DNA from: Lachnospiraceae bacterium
GTDB taxonomy: Bacteria > Bacillota > Clostridia > Lachnospirales > Lachnospiraceae
Length of the DNA stretch: 64,000 bases
NCBI GenBank assembly: GCA_022763925.1
Contig: JALERW010000084.1
Coordinates: 1-64,000, forward strand
Direction of reading: 5' to 3'
The stretch's first letter is position 1, and every line of letters begins with the position of its first letter. The position numbers were made by a program, and so were the translations under genes. Below are positions 52,499 to 60,335 of this stretch, piece by piece. Under the pieces are notes generated by a model. That model searched no databases and was not told where the DNA came from. It saw only the letters and a program-made list of their open reading frames with translations.

Positions 52499-52788
52499 CA
52501 GCTGCGTTCGGTAGGATGCATCATTTGAAACAGCTGTACCATTCGGTTCATACGGTCCACTTCCTCACCGGATTTTCCCTGCTTGAGAACGTCAAAAATA
52601 AGCCGGAATTCATCCTGAGAGAAAGAGACTCCGTCTTTCTTCATTCCTGAGGTGGCTGCGAGAAGAAACGGAAGAATTTCATTCATGGATTTTCCTCCGG
52701 CCTGGTTTTTCAGCTGCATCAGCATCATAAGCTTCTTCGGATCTATTCCGGAAAGGGAAGGGTCATTCATCCAGGAGTTATTGTCCAT
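52498..52788 (-). CDS. Small conserved protein of unknown function (distal member of a pair)
   Basis: 96 residues, methionine- and glutamine-rich, probably helical (LMMLMQLKNQAGGKSMNEILPFLLAATSGMKK; VDRMNRMVQLFQMMHP). No motif is recognised. Start ATG 52788 has GGAGGG 8 bases upstream; the ATG at 52794 is too close. It overlaps the end of the upstream partner gene by 11 bases, so the two are coupled. Confidence 0.6.
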   Translation of the reverse strand: MDNNSWMNDPSLSGIDPKKLMMLMQLKNQAGGKSMNEILPFLLAATSGMKKDGVSFSQDEFRLIFDVLKQGKSGEEVDRMNRMVQLFQMMHPTERS

Positions 52789-53257
52789 GGGCATTTCCCT
52801 CCGATCTGTTTTCGTTCTGCACCGCTTCCGAGAACTGCCGGAACATCTGCTGCTGTTCCCTGGAAAGCATGGAGGTCAGATAATCTGTGGGATCCGCCGG
52901 AGAAGTTCCTTCCTTTTCCGGATGATTTTGCATGGCCTGAAAGAGCTGAAGCATCTGCAAAGCATTCAAAAGGGAATCGATGGTATGCCGCTGGGCTTCG
53001 GAGCAATAGGAACGGATGTAGTTCAGCATGTGCACAGGGGTTCTCATGGCCGGTTCCATACTGCATGCCTGCAGACGATCGGAATTTTCCGAGATCAGGC
53101 GCAGGGACATACGAAATTCCATGAATTTTGCAAATGCGAGAAAGAAGGGCTGTTCCCTGGGATTCAGAAAAGGGATGCATGCTTTCATTGCCTGGAGATC
53201 GTCGTCACAGATCAGAGCGTCTATGGGAGTCATACTTGGTGTCTGCTGTTCGGACAT
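52778..53257 (-). CDS. Conserved protein of unknown function (first member of a pair)
   Basis: 159 residues, mostly helical, no signal peptide or membrane helix. Segments such as DDDLQAMKACIPFLNPREQPFFLAFAKFMEF and SLLNALQMLQLFQAMQNHPEK share a met/gln-rich style with the following gene (LFQMMHP versus LFQAMQN), suggesting a related fold or an interacting pair. AAGGTGA lies 5 bases upstream of the ATG. I cannot assign a function; a sporulation or envelope role would be a guess. Confidence 0.6.
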   Translation of the reverse strand: MSEQQTPSMTPIDALICDDDLQAMKACIPFLNPREQPFFLAFAKFMEFRMSLRLISENSDRLQACSMEPAMRTPVHMLNYIRSYCSEAQRHTIDSLLNALQMLQLFQAMQNHPEKEGTSPADPTDYLTSMLSREQQQMFRQFSEAVQNENRSEGNAHGQ

Positions 53258-53353
53258 AAAGTCACCTTTTTGTTTTCTTTTACTATATGAATATTCAAAA
53301 GGAATTAGTACCGTTCCAATAAACCTTCATATATTAAAAGAGGAGGTGTCATA

Positions 53354-53524
53354 ATGTCAAAATTGATTATAGATGGAAATGCCGTGTATGAGATTGATGA
53401 GAACTGCATGAGGAAAAAAAGGGAAGAAAGGAACAGAAAGAGAAGTCATGAAGACGAGAGACAAAAACAGGAAAAACGGCATCTGAGGGATGCGGACAAA
53501 AACGAAGCAAGGAGATCCCGTTAA
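53354..53524 (+). CDS. Small highly charged protein, 56 residues
   Basis: Below the ORF-track cutoff. AGGAGGT lies about 6 bases before ATG 53354, which opens 56 codons (MSKLIIDGNAVYEIDENCMR then a Lys/Arg/Glu-rich tail ending NEARRSR). A terminator follows four bases after the stop. The N-terminal beta-like segment IIDGNAVYEIDENC and charged tail do not match a family I know; the same style is seen in small Lachnospiraceae hypotheticals. Divergent from the pair at 52498-53257. Confidence 0.65.
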   Translation: MSKLIIDGNAVYEIDENCMRKKREERNRKRSHEDERQKQEKRHLRDADKNEARRSR

Positions 53525-53525
53525 A

Positions 53526-53555
53526 AAGAGCCCCTGTCATCAGGGGCTCCTTTTA
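53526..53555. terminator. Bidirectional terminator between the 56-residue ORF and the high-cysteine gene
   Basis: GAGCCCCTG / CAGGGGCTC with a TCAT loop; T residues follow on the plus strand (CCTTTT) and a longer run on the minus strand (TTTTTAA). Confidence 0.9.
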
Positions 53556-53572
53556 TGGATGCATCGCTGTCA

Positions 53573-53818
53573 TTAGCAGCCGCATCTGTCAAAGCATCCG
53601 TTGCCGCAGAAATTGCTGCCGCCGCAGCAGAACAGAAGAAGGATCAGAAGAATGCAGCTGTCACCGCCGAAGCCGCATCCATTGTCTCTGTCTCTTCCGC
53701 CGCATCCGTTGCCGCAGAAGCAGAGCAGAAGAAGGATCCAGATAATGGAATTACAGCAATTTCCGTTTCCGCCTCCGTCACATCCACATCCGCAGTTTGC
53801 TGCTGTTAAATCACTCAT
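53573..53818 (-). CDS. High-cysteine, glycine-rich protein ('chorion class high-cysteine HCB protein 13' type)
   Basis: 81 residues with 16 cysteines and many glycines. Two leucine-rich hydrophobic stretches (IIWILLLLCFCGNG and CILLILLLFCCGG) are set in Cys/Gly repeats (NCGCGCDGGG; FCGNGCFDRCGC), reflecting an internal duplication also visible in the DNA. GGAGGT lies 6 bases upstream of the ATG and the terminator at 53526 fits its 3' end. Proteins of this make-up recur in Lachnospiraceae and are named after insect chorion proteins only by composition; a spore-coat or envelope role is conceivable but unproven. The alanine-rich plus-strand frame over it is its shadow. Confidence 0.75.
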   Translation of the reverse strand: MSDLTAANCGCGCDGGGNGNCCNSIIWILLLLCFCGNGCGGRDRDNGCGFGGDSCILLILLLFCCGGSNFCGNGCFDRCGC

Positions 53819-53892
53819 GAGATTACCTCCAAATTTTAATTACAGTACATCATATGCATCCGGAACTGTTTTGACAGTGTTTTTTACAGGTA

Positions 53893-53921
53893 TTGAAAGT
53901 GGAAAAGGGAAGTGCTAAAAT
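53893..53921 (+). promoter_or_regulatory. Promoter of the DUF554-AEC-YdcF operon
   Basis: TTGAAA (53893-53898), 17-base spacer, TAAAAT (53916-53921) with TG upstream of the -10. The ORF-track start (TTG 53893) is this -35 box. Confidence 0.65.
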
Positions 53922-53955
53922 CGGATATGCGACAAAAGAAAAAAGGGGAAATACT

Positions 53956-54675
53956 ATGCGAGGGATAGGAACCATTGTAAATGTACTGGCAGTGCTTGTC
54001 GGAGGCGGAATCGGAATGCTTCTGAAAAACGGACTGAAGCAGCGGTATCAGGAGATTCTGGATCAGGCACTGGGGGTGACGGTCATTTTTATCGGGGCTG
54101 CAGGCGCCATGAAGGGGATGCTTGTGATTTCCGGAAACACTCTTGAGACTGCAGGGACGATGCGGCTCATTGCTTCCATGGTGCTTGGAGCACTGATCGG
54201 AGAGTGGATCAATATTGAACGATGGATGGAACGGTTCGGTGAGTGGCTGAAGCGCACGGTAAAAGGAAAGAACGAGCCCCGGTTTGTGGAGGGCTTTGTC
54301 ACGGCGTCTCTGGTCATCTGTGTCGGAGCGATGGCGATTGTCGGAGCCATACAGGATGGACTCCTGGGGGATCCCTCCCTTTTGTATGCAAAAGCGATCC
54401 TGGATGGAGTGATTGTTCTGGTCTTTGCATCTGCCTATGGGAAGGGCGCACTGTTTTCCGCAATTCCGGTGGGAATCCTGCAGGGAAGCGTTACCGTATG
54501 TGCCGGCTTTCTGGAACCACTTTTAAATGATGCGGTTATTTCGGATCTTTCCTTCGTGGGCTCGGTGCTGATTTTCTGTGTCGGAATCAATCTGTGTTTC
54601 GGAAAACGGTTTCGGGTGGGAAATATGCTGCCGGCACTTTTGATTGCCGGATTGATCCGTTTATTTCCATTATAA
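53956..54675 (+). CDS. DUF554 family membrane protein (YdfK-like)
   Basis: 239 residues, about seven membrane helices. The family pattern is clear: GTIVNVLAVLVGGGIGMLLK at the start, ALGVTVIFIGAAGAMKG, GALIGEWINIE, FVTASLVICVGAMAIVGAIQDGL and the terminal ALLIAGLIRLFPL. Function unknown, possibly transport. Start ATG 53956, with AAGGGGAA upstream. First gene of a run with an AEC transporter and a YdcF protein. Confidence 0.88.
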   Translation: MRGIGTIVNVLAVLVGGGIGMLLKNGLKQRYQEILDQALGVTVIFIGAAGAMKGMLVISGNTLETAGTMRLIASMVLGALIGEWINIERWMERFGEWLKRTVKGKNEPRFVEGFVTASLVICVGAMAIVGAIQDGLLGDPSLLYAKAILDGVIVLVFASAYGKGALFSAIPVGILQGSVTVCAGFLEPLLNDAVISDLSFVGSVLIFCVGINLCFGKRFRVGNMLPALLIAGLIRLFPL

Positions 54676-54699
54676 TACCGGAGGAAGGAGAGAATCGTT

Positions 54700-55644
54700 A
54701 TGGAGAATCTGATGTTCAGCCTCAATGCGACGGTGCCGATTTTTCTTACAATGGTAATCGGTATCTTTATGAGAAAGTCAGGTATATTCACGGATGAGGT
54801 AACGGAAAGGCTGAATAAATTTGTGTTTACCGCAGGAATTCCGGCGCTTCTGTTTCAGGATATTTCCGGAGCGGATGTCAGACAGGTATGGGATACCGGC
54901 TTTGTGGTATTCTGCTTTCTTGTGACACTGATTAGTATTCTGGCGGTGAGTGCAGGCTCCTTTTTCCTGAAAGACCGGTCGATTCAGGGAGAGGTGGTCC
55001 AGGCCTCCTACCGCAGCAGCGCCGCAATACTGGGCATTGCCTTTATACAGAATATATATGGAAATTCCGGGATGGCTCCCCTGATGATCATCGGTACCGT
55101 TCCGCTCTATAATGTCATGGCTGTGATCGTTCTGTCTCTTCTGAAGCCCGGACAGAAAAAGATGGACAGGGAGCTGATAAAAAAAACGCTGAAGGGGATC
55201 GTGACAAATCCGATCATTCTGGGGATTGCTTTCGGACTTTTATGGTCCTGCCTTCATATCCCTCAGCCGGTGATCCTTCAGAAAACCATAAAGAATGTGG
55301 CAGTTCTGGCAACTCCTCTGGGCCTGATGTCCATGGGTGCTTCCTTTGATCTGAAGAAGGCATGTGGGCGCATCTGCCCGGCTCTTGTATGCAGCTTTAT
55401 AAAGCTCGTGGGTTTCGCGGCAGTATTTCTTCCGGCTGCCGTTGCGTTCGGATACCGCGAGGAGAGGCTTGTGGCGATTCTCGTCATGCTTGGTTCCGCT
55501 ACCACAGTGAGCAGCTATATTATGGCAAAGAATATGGGGCATGAGGGTACCGTGACGTCCAGCACCGTGATGCTTTCCACATGCCTCAGTGCCTTTACGC
55601 TCACCGGATGGCTGTATCTTCTGAAATGTCTGGGGCTTATATGA
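54700..55644 (+). CDS. AEC (auxin efflux carrier) family transporter
   Basis: 314 residues, ten predicted helices in two inverted halves. Family features: PIFLTMVIGIFMRKSGIFTDEVTERLNKFVFTAGIPALLF at the N-terminus, and the second half starting LKGIVTNPIILGIAFGLLW with LATPLGLMSMGASFDL. Bacterial members export malate, malonate or amino acids; the substrate here is not known. GGAGGAAGGAG lies upstream. The stop overlaps the next ATG (ATGA). Confidence 0.9.
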   Translation: MENLMFSLNATVPIFLTMVIGIFMRKSGIFTDEVTERLNKFVFTAGIPALLFQDISGADVRQVWDTGFVVFCFLVTLISILAVSAGSFFLKDRSIQGEVVQASYRSSAAILGIAFIQNIYGNSGMAPLMIIGTVPLYNVMAVIVLSLLKPGQKKMDRELIKKTLKGIVTNPIILGIAFGLLWSCLHIPQPVILQKTIKNVAVLATPLGLMSMGASFDLKKACGRICPALVCSFIKLVGFAAVFLPAAVAFGYREERLVAILVMLGSATTVSSYIMAKNMGHEGTVTSSTVMLSTCLSAFTLTGWLYLLKCLGLI

Positions 55645-56405
55645 GAAAGAAGCTTCGGGTATATGTTCCGGCGCTGCTGGGCGCCTTCAGTATGATTTAT
55701 TACGGTATTTGTATCCGGGACAGCGGATGGGATACGTCCGGACTCTGGGTATGGCCGCTGTTTGCTCTGCTTTGTTTTCTGTATGCGGGGATGTTCCTTC
55801 GATCCATAAAGCGGGGAACGTCACCGGAACGGACTGCGGCGGGGCGTATGTCGGATATCCTGATCGTTTTTCTTTTTGCGTCCTTTTTTGTTTTCGAGAC
55901 CGGAGTGGTATGGGGAATGCATCAGCATGGAGAAAAATCACCGGATACGATTCTGATCCTGGGAGGAGGCGTGGTGGGAAGTACCCCAAGTCCTGCGCTT
56001 GAGGCCAGAATCGAAACAGCCGGAGAATATCTGAAAACGCATCCCGGGACAAATGCGGTCGCCTGCGGGGGACTGGAGGACAAGGATACGCTCAGCGAAG
56101 CCGTCTGTATTGAGAACGGGCTTCTTTCCATGGGAATCGCGGCGGACCGCATCAAAACGGAGGAGCATTCATCCACTACGGCGGAAAATATGCGTTTTTC
56201 CAGACGCCTGGTGGAAGAAGACGTCTGTGTGGGTATTGTGACAAGCAATTTCCATGTGTTCCGTTCCGTGCTGCTCGCCAAGGCTGCAGGATATTTTGAT
56301 GTATGCGGGATCGCTGCACCTTTTGGCGGTCGGATGCTTCCTCATTATATGGTGAGAGAGTTTATGACCTTTACTGCAGAACTCTTCCGGGGAAATCTGT
56401 TGTGA
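55641..56405 (+). CDS. YdcF-like (DUF218) membrane protein
   Basis: 254 residues with three N-terminal helices (VYVPALLGAFSMIYYGICI; LWVWPLFALLCFLYAGMFL; ILIVFLFASFFVFETGVVW), then an extracytoplasmic DUF218 domain (PDTILILGGGVVGSTPSPALEARIETAGEYL; CGGLEDKDTLSEA; EEHSSTTAENMRF; IVTSNFHVFRSVLLAKAAG). Related to SanA/ElyC, which act in envelope precursor recycling; the reaction is unresolved. Start ATG 55641 overlaps the AEC stop by four bases, so it is translationally coupled. Confidence 0.88.
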   Translation: MRKKLRVYVPALLGAFSMIYYGICIRDSGWDTSGLWVWPLFALLCFLYAGMFLRSIKRGTSPERTAAGRMSDILIVFLFASFFVFETGVVWGMHQHGEKSPDTILILGGGVVGSTPSPALEARIETAGEYLKTHPGTNAVACGGLEDKDTLSEAVCIENGLLSMGIAADRIKTEEHSSTTAENMRFSRRLVEEDVCVGIVTSNFHVFRSVLLAKAAGYFDVCGIAAPFGGRMLPHYMVREFMTFTAELFRGNLL

Positions 56406-56444
56406 CTAAATCGGCGGTATCTGATGGCGGGATCCGACCGGGTA

Positions 56445-56453
56445 TGCTATAAT
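56445..56453 (+). promoter_or_regulatory. Extended -10 promoter of deoD
   Basis: TGCTATAAT (TATAAT 56448-56453), about 70 bases before the deoD start. No clear -35. Confidence 0.5.
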
Positions 56454-56523
56454 ACTTATGATAAATGATCGATGCCCTTGTATGAGGAGGGCAGGAATAC
56501 AGGAAAAGAAAGGGGATTTTACT

Positions 56524-57231
56524 ATGGGAACACCACATAATTCAGCAGCTATGGGAGATATTGCAAAGACTGTCCTTCTGCCGGGAGATCCGCTGCGCGC
56601 AAAGTTTATTGCGGAGCATTTTCTTGAGGCTCCGAAGCAGTTTAATGCTGTGCGCAATATGTTCGGCTATACGGGAACCTATAAGGGAAAGGAAGTCTCA
56701 GTCATGGGAACCGGAATGGGCTGTGCGTCTATTGGAATATATTCCTATGAGCTGATCCATTTCTTCGGTGTTGAGAATCTGATCCGGATCGGTTCCTGCG
56801 GAGCAACCCAGGAAAATGTCCGGTTGGGGGATATTATTATGGCAGCCGGAGCAAGCACGGACAGCAATTATGCTCATCAGTACAATCTGCCGGGAAGCTT
56901 TTCCGCCGTTGCCTCTTATCCTCTGCTTCGGAGGGCGGTTGAAACAGCCGAGAAATACGGCTATCCGTATCAGGTAGGCAATGTGCTCTCATCCGATGTC
57001 TTTTATAATGAGACAGAGGAATGGAAGATCTGGGCCAAAATGGGAATTCTTGCCGTGGAGATGGAGAGCTTTGCACTATACTGCAATGCGGCGCGGGCAG
57101 GCGTGAATGCGCTCGGTATCTTTACCGTATCCGATTCCCTGATCAGTCACGAGGAGATGTCCGCAAAGGAGAGGGAACAGGGCTTTACCAACATGATGAC
57201 TGTGGCACTCGAGGCTTCCCTGGAGCTGTAA
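56524..57231 (+). CDS. deoD: Purine nucleoside phosphorylase, DeoD type
   Basis: 235 residues, hexameric PNP fold. Phosphorolysis of purine (deoxy)nucleosides for salvage. Motifs: TPHNSA, LLPGDPLRAKFIAE (phosphate site), GTGMGCASIGIYSYEL, RIGSCGA, and the catalytic region VEMESFALY with FTVSDSL containing the catalytic Asp. Start ATG 56524 (MGTPHNSA is the conserved start); the track's 56458 extension is in the leader. Confidence 0.96.
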   Translation: MGTPHNSAAMGDIAKTVLLPGDPLRAKFIAEHFLEAPKQFNAVRNMFGYTGTYKGKEVSVMGTGMGCASIGIYSYELIHFFGVENLIRIGSCGATQENVRLGDIIMAAGASTDSNYAHQYNLPGSFSAVASYPLLRRAVETAEKYGYPYQVGNVLSSDVFYNETEEWKIWAKMGILAVEMESFALYCNAARAGVNALGIFTVSDSLISHEEMSAKEREQGFTNMMTVALEASLEL

Positions 57232-57237
57232 ACCGAA

Positions 57238-57284
57238 AGAAGAATTGTTGTTTTGATTTCCGGGTGTACGCATTCTTCTGTTTT
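57238..57284 (+). terminator. Weak terminator-like hairpin after deoD
   Basis: AGAAGAAT / ATTCTTCT around a 26-base loop, followed by GTTTT. An eight-bp AT-rich stem, so uncertain. Confidence 0.3.
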
Positions 57285-57330
57285 GGCATAAACTATCAGT
57301 GAAAGCATAGCTGAAGGATGAAGAACGATT

Positions 57331-58224
57331 ATGAATCAGGTTCATGCGCTGCTGAAGTCTGATTACGCGTACAGCAGGAACATTTTCGGCAAGAACATCG
57401 GGATTGCCGTTCTGGATACCGGAGTATATGCGGGACATCCGGATCTGATGAACCGGATCGTCCTGTTTAAGGATTTTATAAATAACCGAAGAGACCCCTA
57501 CGATGACAATGGGCACGGAACGCATGTATGCGGGATCCTGTGCGGAAGCGGAAAGGCTTCCGGGGGTGTCTGCATGGGTATTGCGCCGCTGGCAGATGTT
57601 GTCTGCCTCAAGGTACTGGACCGAAAGGGGAACGGAAGCACAGGGGATGTGCTGAATGCCTGCAGATGGATTTTAGCCAATCACAGAAAGTACGGCATTC
57701 GTATCGTGAATATTTCTGTAGGGACGGTCTGTGCGTCGCGCAGAAGTGAAGATGACGAGCTGATCCGCGGCGTCGAACAGCTCTGGGATGAAGGGCTGAC
57801 GGTAGTGGCTGCTGCCGGAAATAACGGTCCCAGAGCCGGGAGCATTACCATTCCGGGCATCAGCCGGAAGATCATTACGGTGGGAAGTCTGGAGGAGGGG
57901 GAATGTCTGACGGACTGCCGCCGCCAGATTCTGTATTCCGGAAGAGGACCTACGAAGGAATGTGTTGTTAAGCCGGAGGTGATTGCTCCGGGAACGGATG
58001 TGATGAGCTGTGCCAATTACGGAACCGGTTATGTGAAAAAGAGCGGGACATCCATGGCAGCCCCGGTGGTCAGCGGGTGTATCGCACTTTTGATGGAATG
58101 CCGGCCGGAGCTTAAGAACAGTGAGATCAAGATGCGGCTCTATGAACGGGCGGCTGACATGGGCCTTCCGCTGGAACGCCAGGGCTGGGGAATGATACAG
58201 GTAGAAAGGCTGCTGAAGCCGTAG
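57331..58224 (+). CDS. Subtilisin-family (S8) serine protease, intracellular type
   Basis: 297 residues. Catalytic triad: Asp in IAVLDTGVYAGHPDL, His in DDNGHGTHVCGIL, Ser in SGTSMAAPVVSGCIALL; oxyanion Asn in AAAGNNGPRAG. There is no signal peptide and no long propeptide, only ~25 residues before the catalytic domain, so it resembles intracellular subtilisins. Substrate unknown. No strong RBS; AAGGA lies about 13 bases upstream of the ATG. Followed after 16 bases by a DUF1653 gene. Confidence 0.92.
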   Translation: MNQVHALLKSDYAYSRNIFGKNIGIAVLDTGVYAGHPDLMNRIVLFKDFINNRRDPYDDNGHGTHVCGILCGSGKASGGVCMGIAPLADVVCLKVLDRKGNGSTGDVLNACRWILANHRKYGIRIVNISVGTVCASRRSEDDELIRGVEQLWDEGLTVVAAAGNNGPRAGSITIPGISRKIITVGSLEEGECLTDCRRQILYSGRGPTKECVVKPEVIAPGTDVMSCANYGTGYVKKSGTSMAAPVVSGCIALLMECRPELKNSEIKMRLYERAADMGLPLERQGWGMIQVERLLKP

Positions 58225-58240
58225 GAAAGGACTAAGAAGA

Positions 58241-58747
58241 ATGACAGAATGTGCAAGACCGACGATCGGAGGATTTTACCGCCATTTTAAAAACAGGCTC
58301 TATCAGGTATTAAATATTGCCGTTCATGCGGATACAGGAGAAGAGCTGGTGATTTATCAGGCGCTTTACGGAGAATTCCGGGTATATGCCCGGCCGCTTC
58401 GGGATTTTATGAGTGAAGTGGATCGCGAAAAATATCCGGATGCCATGCAGAAGATGCGGTTTGTAAAGGTAACGCTGAAATCTGTGCCGAAGGAGGAGGA
58501 ACCAAAGGATCAGGGGGAAGGAAGTGTCCATCCGCTGCTCCTTGCGTTTCTGGATGCAGAGAGCTTTGAGGACCGCCTGAAAATTTTTGATGAGATGGAG
58601 GGGATCGCCGATATGCATATGCTGGATGCCGTGGCTGCTTCCCTGGATATTTCTCTTAGCGGGAATGCTTCGCTTCAGGAGTGTTTCTCTCTTATCCGGG
58701 ATAATCTTGTCACACAGAAAAAGTATGAGTGCAGCCGCTGGCGGTAA
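58241..58747 (+). CDS. DUF1653-domain protein
   Basis: 168 residues. The N-terminal ~65 residues match DUF1653 (FYRHFKNRLYQVLNIAVHADTGEELVIYQALYGEFRVYARPLRDFMSEV), a small SH3-like domain. The C-terminal ~80 residues are helical without known motif (LLLAFLDAESFEDRLKIFDEMEG). Cytoplasmic. AAAGGA lies 9 bases before the ATG. Likely cotranscribed with the subtilase, but no shared function is evident. Confidence 0.85.
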   Translation: MTECARPTIGGFYRHFKNRLYQVLNIAVHADTGEELVIYQALYGEFRVYARPLRDFMSEVDREKYPDAMQKMRFVKVTLKSVPKEEEPKDQGEGSVHPLLLAFLDAESFEDRLKIFDEMEGIADMHMLDAVAASLDISLSGNASLQECFSLIRDNLVTQKKYECSRWR

Positions 58748-58764
58748 GGAAAACAAAGCAGAAG

Positions 58765-58800
58765 AGAGTCACTGACAGAAATGTCAGGGCTCTTTTCTTT
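58765..58800 (+). terminator. Terminator after the DUF1653 gene
   Basis: GAG-x-CTGAC pairs with GTCAG-x-CTC (internal mismatches) around a short AGAAAT loop, followed by TTTTC. Confidence 0.55.
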
Positions 58801-58821
58801 CGGTGATTTTTCAATTTGCTA

Positions 58822-58850
58822 TTGACTAAGGTGGTATAATTGTATACAAT
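58822..58850 (+). promoter_or_regulatory. Promoter of the Re-citrate synthase operon
   Basis: TTGACT (58822-58827), 17-base spacer, TACAAT (58845-58850). The -10 is inside the palindrome at 58833-58856. Confidence 0.7.
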
Positions 58851-58856
58851 CATACC
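58833..58856. promoter_or_regulatory. Palindromic operator over the -10 box, candidate GntR site
   Basis: A 24-base palindrome with core ATTGTATACAAT and outer arms GGTAT / ATACC; a single position pair (sixth from each end) breaks the symmetry. FadR-subgroup GntR repressors bind palindromes centred on GT-N(1-3)-AC, often TTGTATACAA-like. The operon encodes a GntR/FCD protein two genes on, so negative autoregulation is the natural inference: binding would block the -10. Confidence 0.65.
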
Positions 58857-58927
58857 AAACATGAGATTTCCTTTTTAAAAGGAAGTAGAAAGAGAGATCA
58901 AATGAAATACAAAGGGGAGTGTTTTCA

Positions 58928-60328
58928 TTGGAGAATAGACCGGTAAAGCTGAATAAAAAGACAAATTTACTGGAACTGGAAGAGCATATGTACTACCTTG
59001 CGGATGTGCCGACACCGAATGTTTTCCGAAATCTTTTTCCGTATGAGGAAATTCCGAAGATTGCATTCAATGACCGCATTGTTCCGCACAATATGCCGGA
59101 AGAGATCTGGATTACGGATACGACCTTCCGGGACGGACAGCAGTCCAGAACGCCGTATTCCACAGAGCAGATCGTAACGCTGTATGATTATATGCATCGG
59201 CTGGGCGGGCCGCAGGGTAAGATCCGCCAGTGTGAATTTTTCCTGTACAGCAAGAAGGACCGGGATGCCGTCTATAAATGTCTGGAACGGGGGTACGAAT
59301 TTCCGGAGGTTACCAGTTGGATCCGTGCAAGCAAGAAGGATTTTGAGCTGGTAAAGGAGCTGGGCCTGAAAGAGACGGGCGTTCTCGTGAGCTGTTCCGA
59401 TTATCATATCTTTTATAAAATGAAGATGACGAGAAAGCAGGCTATGGAGAGCTATTTGAGCGTCATCCGGGACTGCCTGGAGACAGGAATTATTCCCCGG
59501 TGTCATCTGGAGGATATTACCAGATCCGATATTTACGGCTATGTGATTCCGTTCTGCTGCGAGCTGATGAAGCTGAGCAGGGAATATCAGATGCCGATCA
59601 AGGTTAGAGCCTGCGATACCATGGGCTATGGGGTCAATTATCCGGGAGCGGTCATTCCCAGATCGGTTCAGGGAATCATATACGGACTTAGCACACATGC
59701 AGGAGTACCGTCGGAATGGATCGAATGGCATGGACACAATGATTTTTACAAGGCGGTCTCCAATTCCACCACTGCCTGGCTTTACGGAGCCTGTGGTGTG
59801 AACTGTTCGCTGTTCGGCATCGGAGAGCGGACCGGGAATACGCCTCTGGAGGCGATGGTGTTTGAGTACGCGCAGCTGAAAGGAACGCTGGACGGCATGG
59901 ACACCCGGGTGATTACAGAGATGGCCGAATATTATGAGAAGGAGATCGGTTACAGTCTCCCTCCGAGAACTCCTTTTGTGGGAAAGAATTTCAATGTCAC
60001 AAGAGCGGGGATTCATGCGGACGGTCTCCTGAAAAATGAAGAGATCTACAATATATTTGATACAGAAAAATTCCTCAACCGTCCGGTTCTGGTGGCAGTA
60101 TCCAACACATCCGGGCTTGCAGGCATTGCACACTGGATGAATACCTATTATCATCTGAAGGGAGAGCATCAGGTGGATAAGAACTCCGAACTGGTGGCAA
60201 AGGTGAAGGAATGGGTGGATAAGGAATACGAAGGCGGACGGGTTACTGCCATAACGGATGAGGAACTGGAGGCAGTGATCGAGAAGGTTGGCGGAACAAT
60301 GCAGATCCAGCTGCATTCGGAGGAGTGA
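58928..60328 (+). CDS. Probable Re-citrate synthase (HMG-lyase-like aldolase family)
   Basis: 466 residues in the DRE-TIM/isopropylmalate-synthase-like superfamily: the metal-binding DTTFRDGQQS near residue 55, GTWIRASKKD-like SWIRASKKDFEL, HLEDITRSDIYGY, and the metal site WHGHNDF with GERTGNTPLEAM. It lacks the C-terminal LeuA allosteric domain of isopropylmalate synthase. The pairing with isocitrate dehydrogenase matches the arrangement in which Re-citrate synthase was found in Clostridium (aksA-type gene beside icd). A citramalate or homocitrate synthase is an alternative. Start TTG 58928 has GGGGAG 8 bases upstream; GTG 58919 is too close to it. Confidence 0.75.
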   Translation: MENRPVKLNKKTNLLELEEHMYYLADVPTPNVFRNLFPYEEIPKIAFNDRIVPHNMPEEIWITDTTFRDGQQSRTPYSTEQIVTLYDYMHRLGGPQGKIRQCEFFLYSKKDRDAVYKCLERGYEFPEVTSWIRASKKDFELVKELGLKETGVLVSCSDYHIFYKMKMTRKQAMESYLSVIRDCLETGIIPRCHLEDITRSDIYGYVIPFCCELMKLSREYQMPIKVRACDTMGYGVNYPGAVIPRSVQGIIYGLSTHAGVPSEWIEWHGHNDFYKAVSNSTTAWLYGACGVNCSLFGIGERTGNTPLEAMVFEYAQLKGTLDGMDTRVITEMAEYYEKEIGYSLPPRTPFVGKNFNVTRAGIHADGLLKNEEIYNIFDTEKFLNRPVLVAVSNTSGLAGIAHWMNTYYHLKGEHQVDKNSELVAKVKEWVDKEYEGGRVTAITDEELEAVIEKVGGTMQIQLHSEE

Positions 60329-60335
60329 ACAAAAG

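Noticed and set aside
53555-53809. Alanine/serine-rich plus-strand ORF opposite the high-cysteine gene
   Set aside because: No RBS; the minus-strand frame has a perfect RBS, a fitting terminator and a recognised composition.
58967-60316. 449-codon minus-strand ORF over the Re-citrate synthase
   Set aside because: Shadow frame of a strongly conserved gene.
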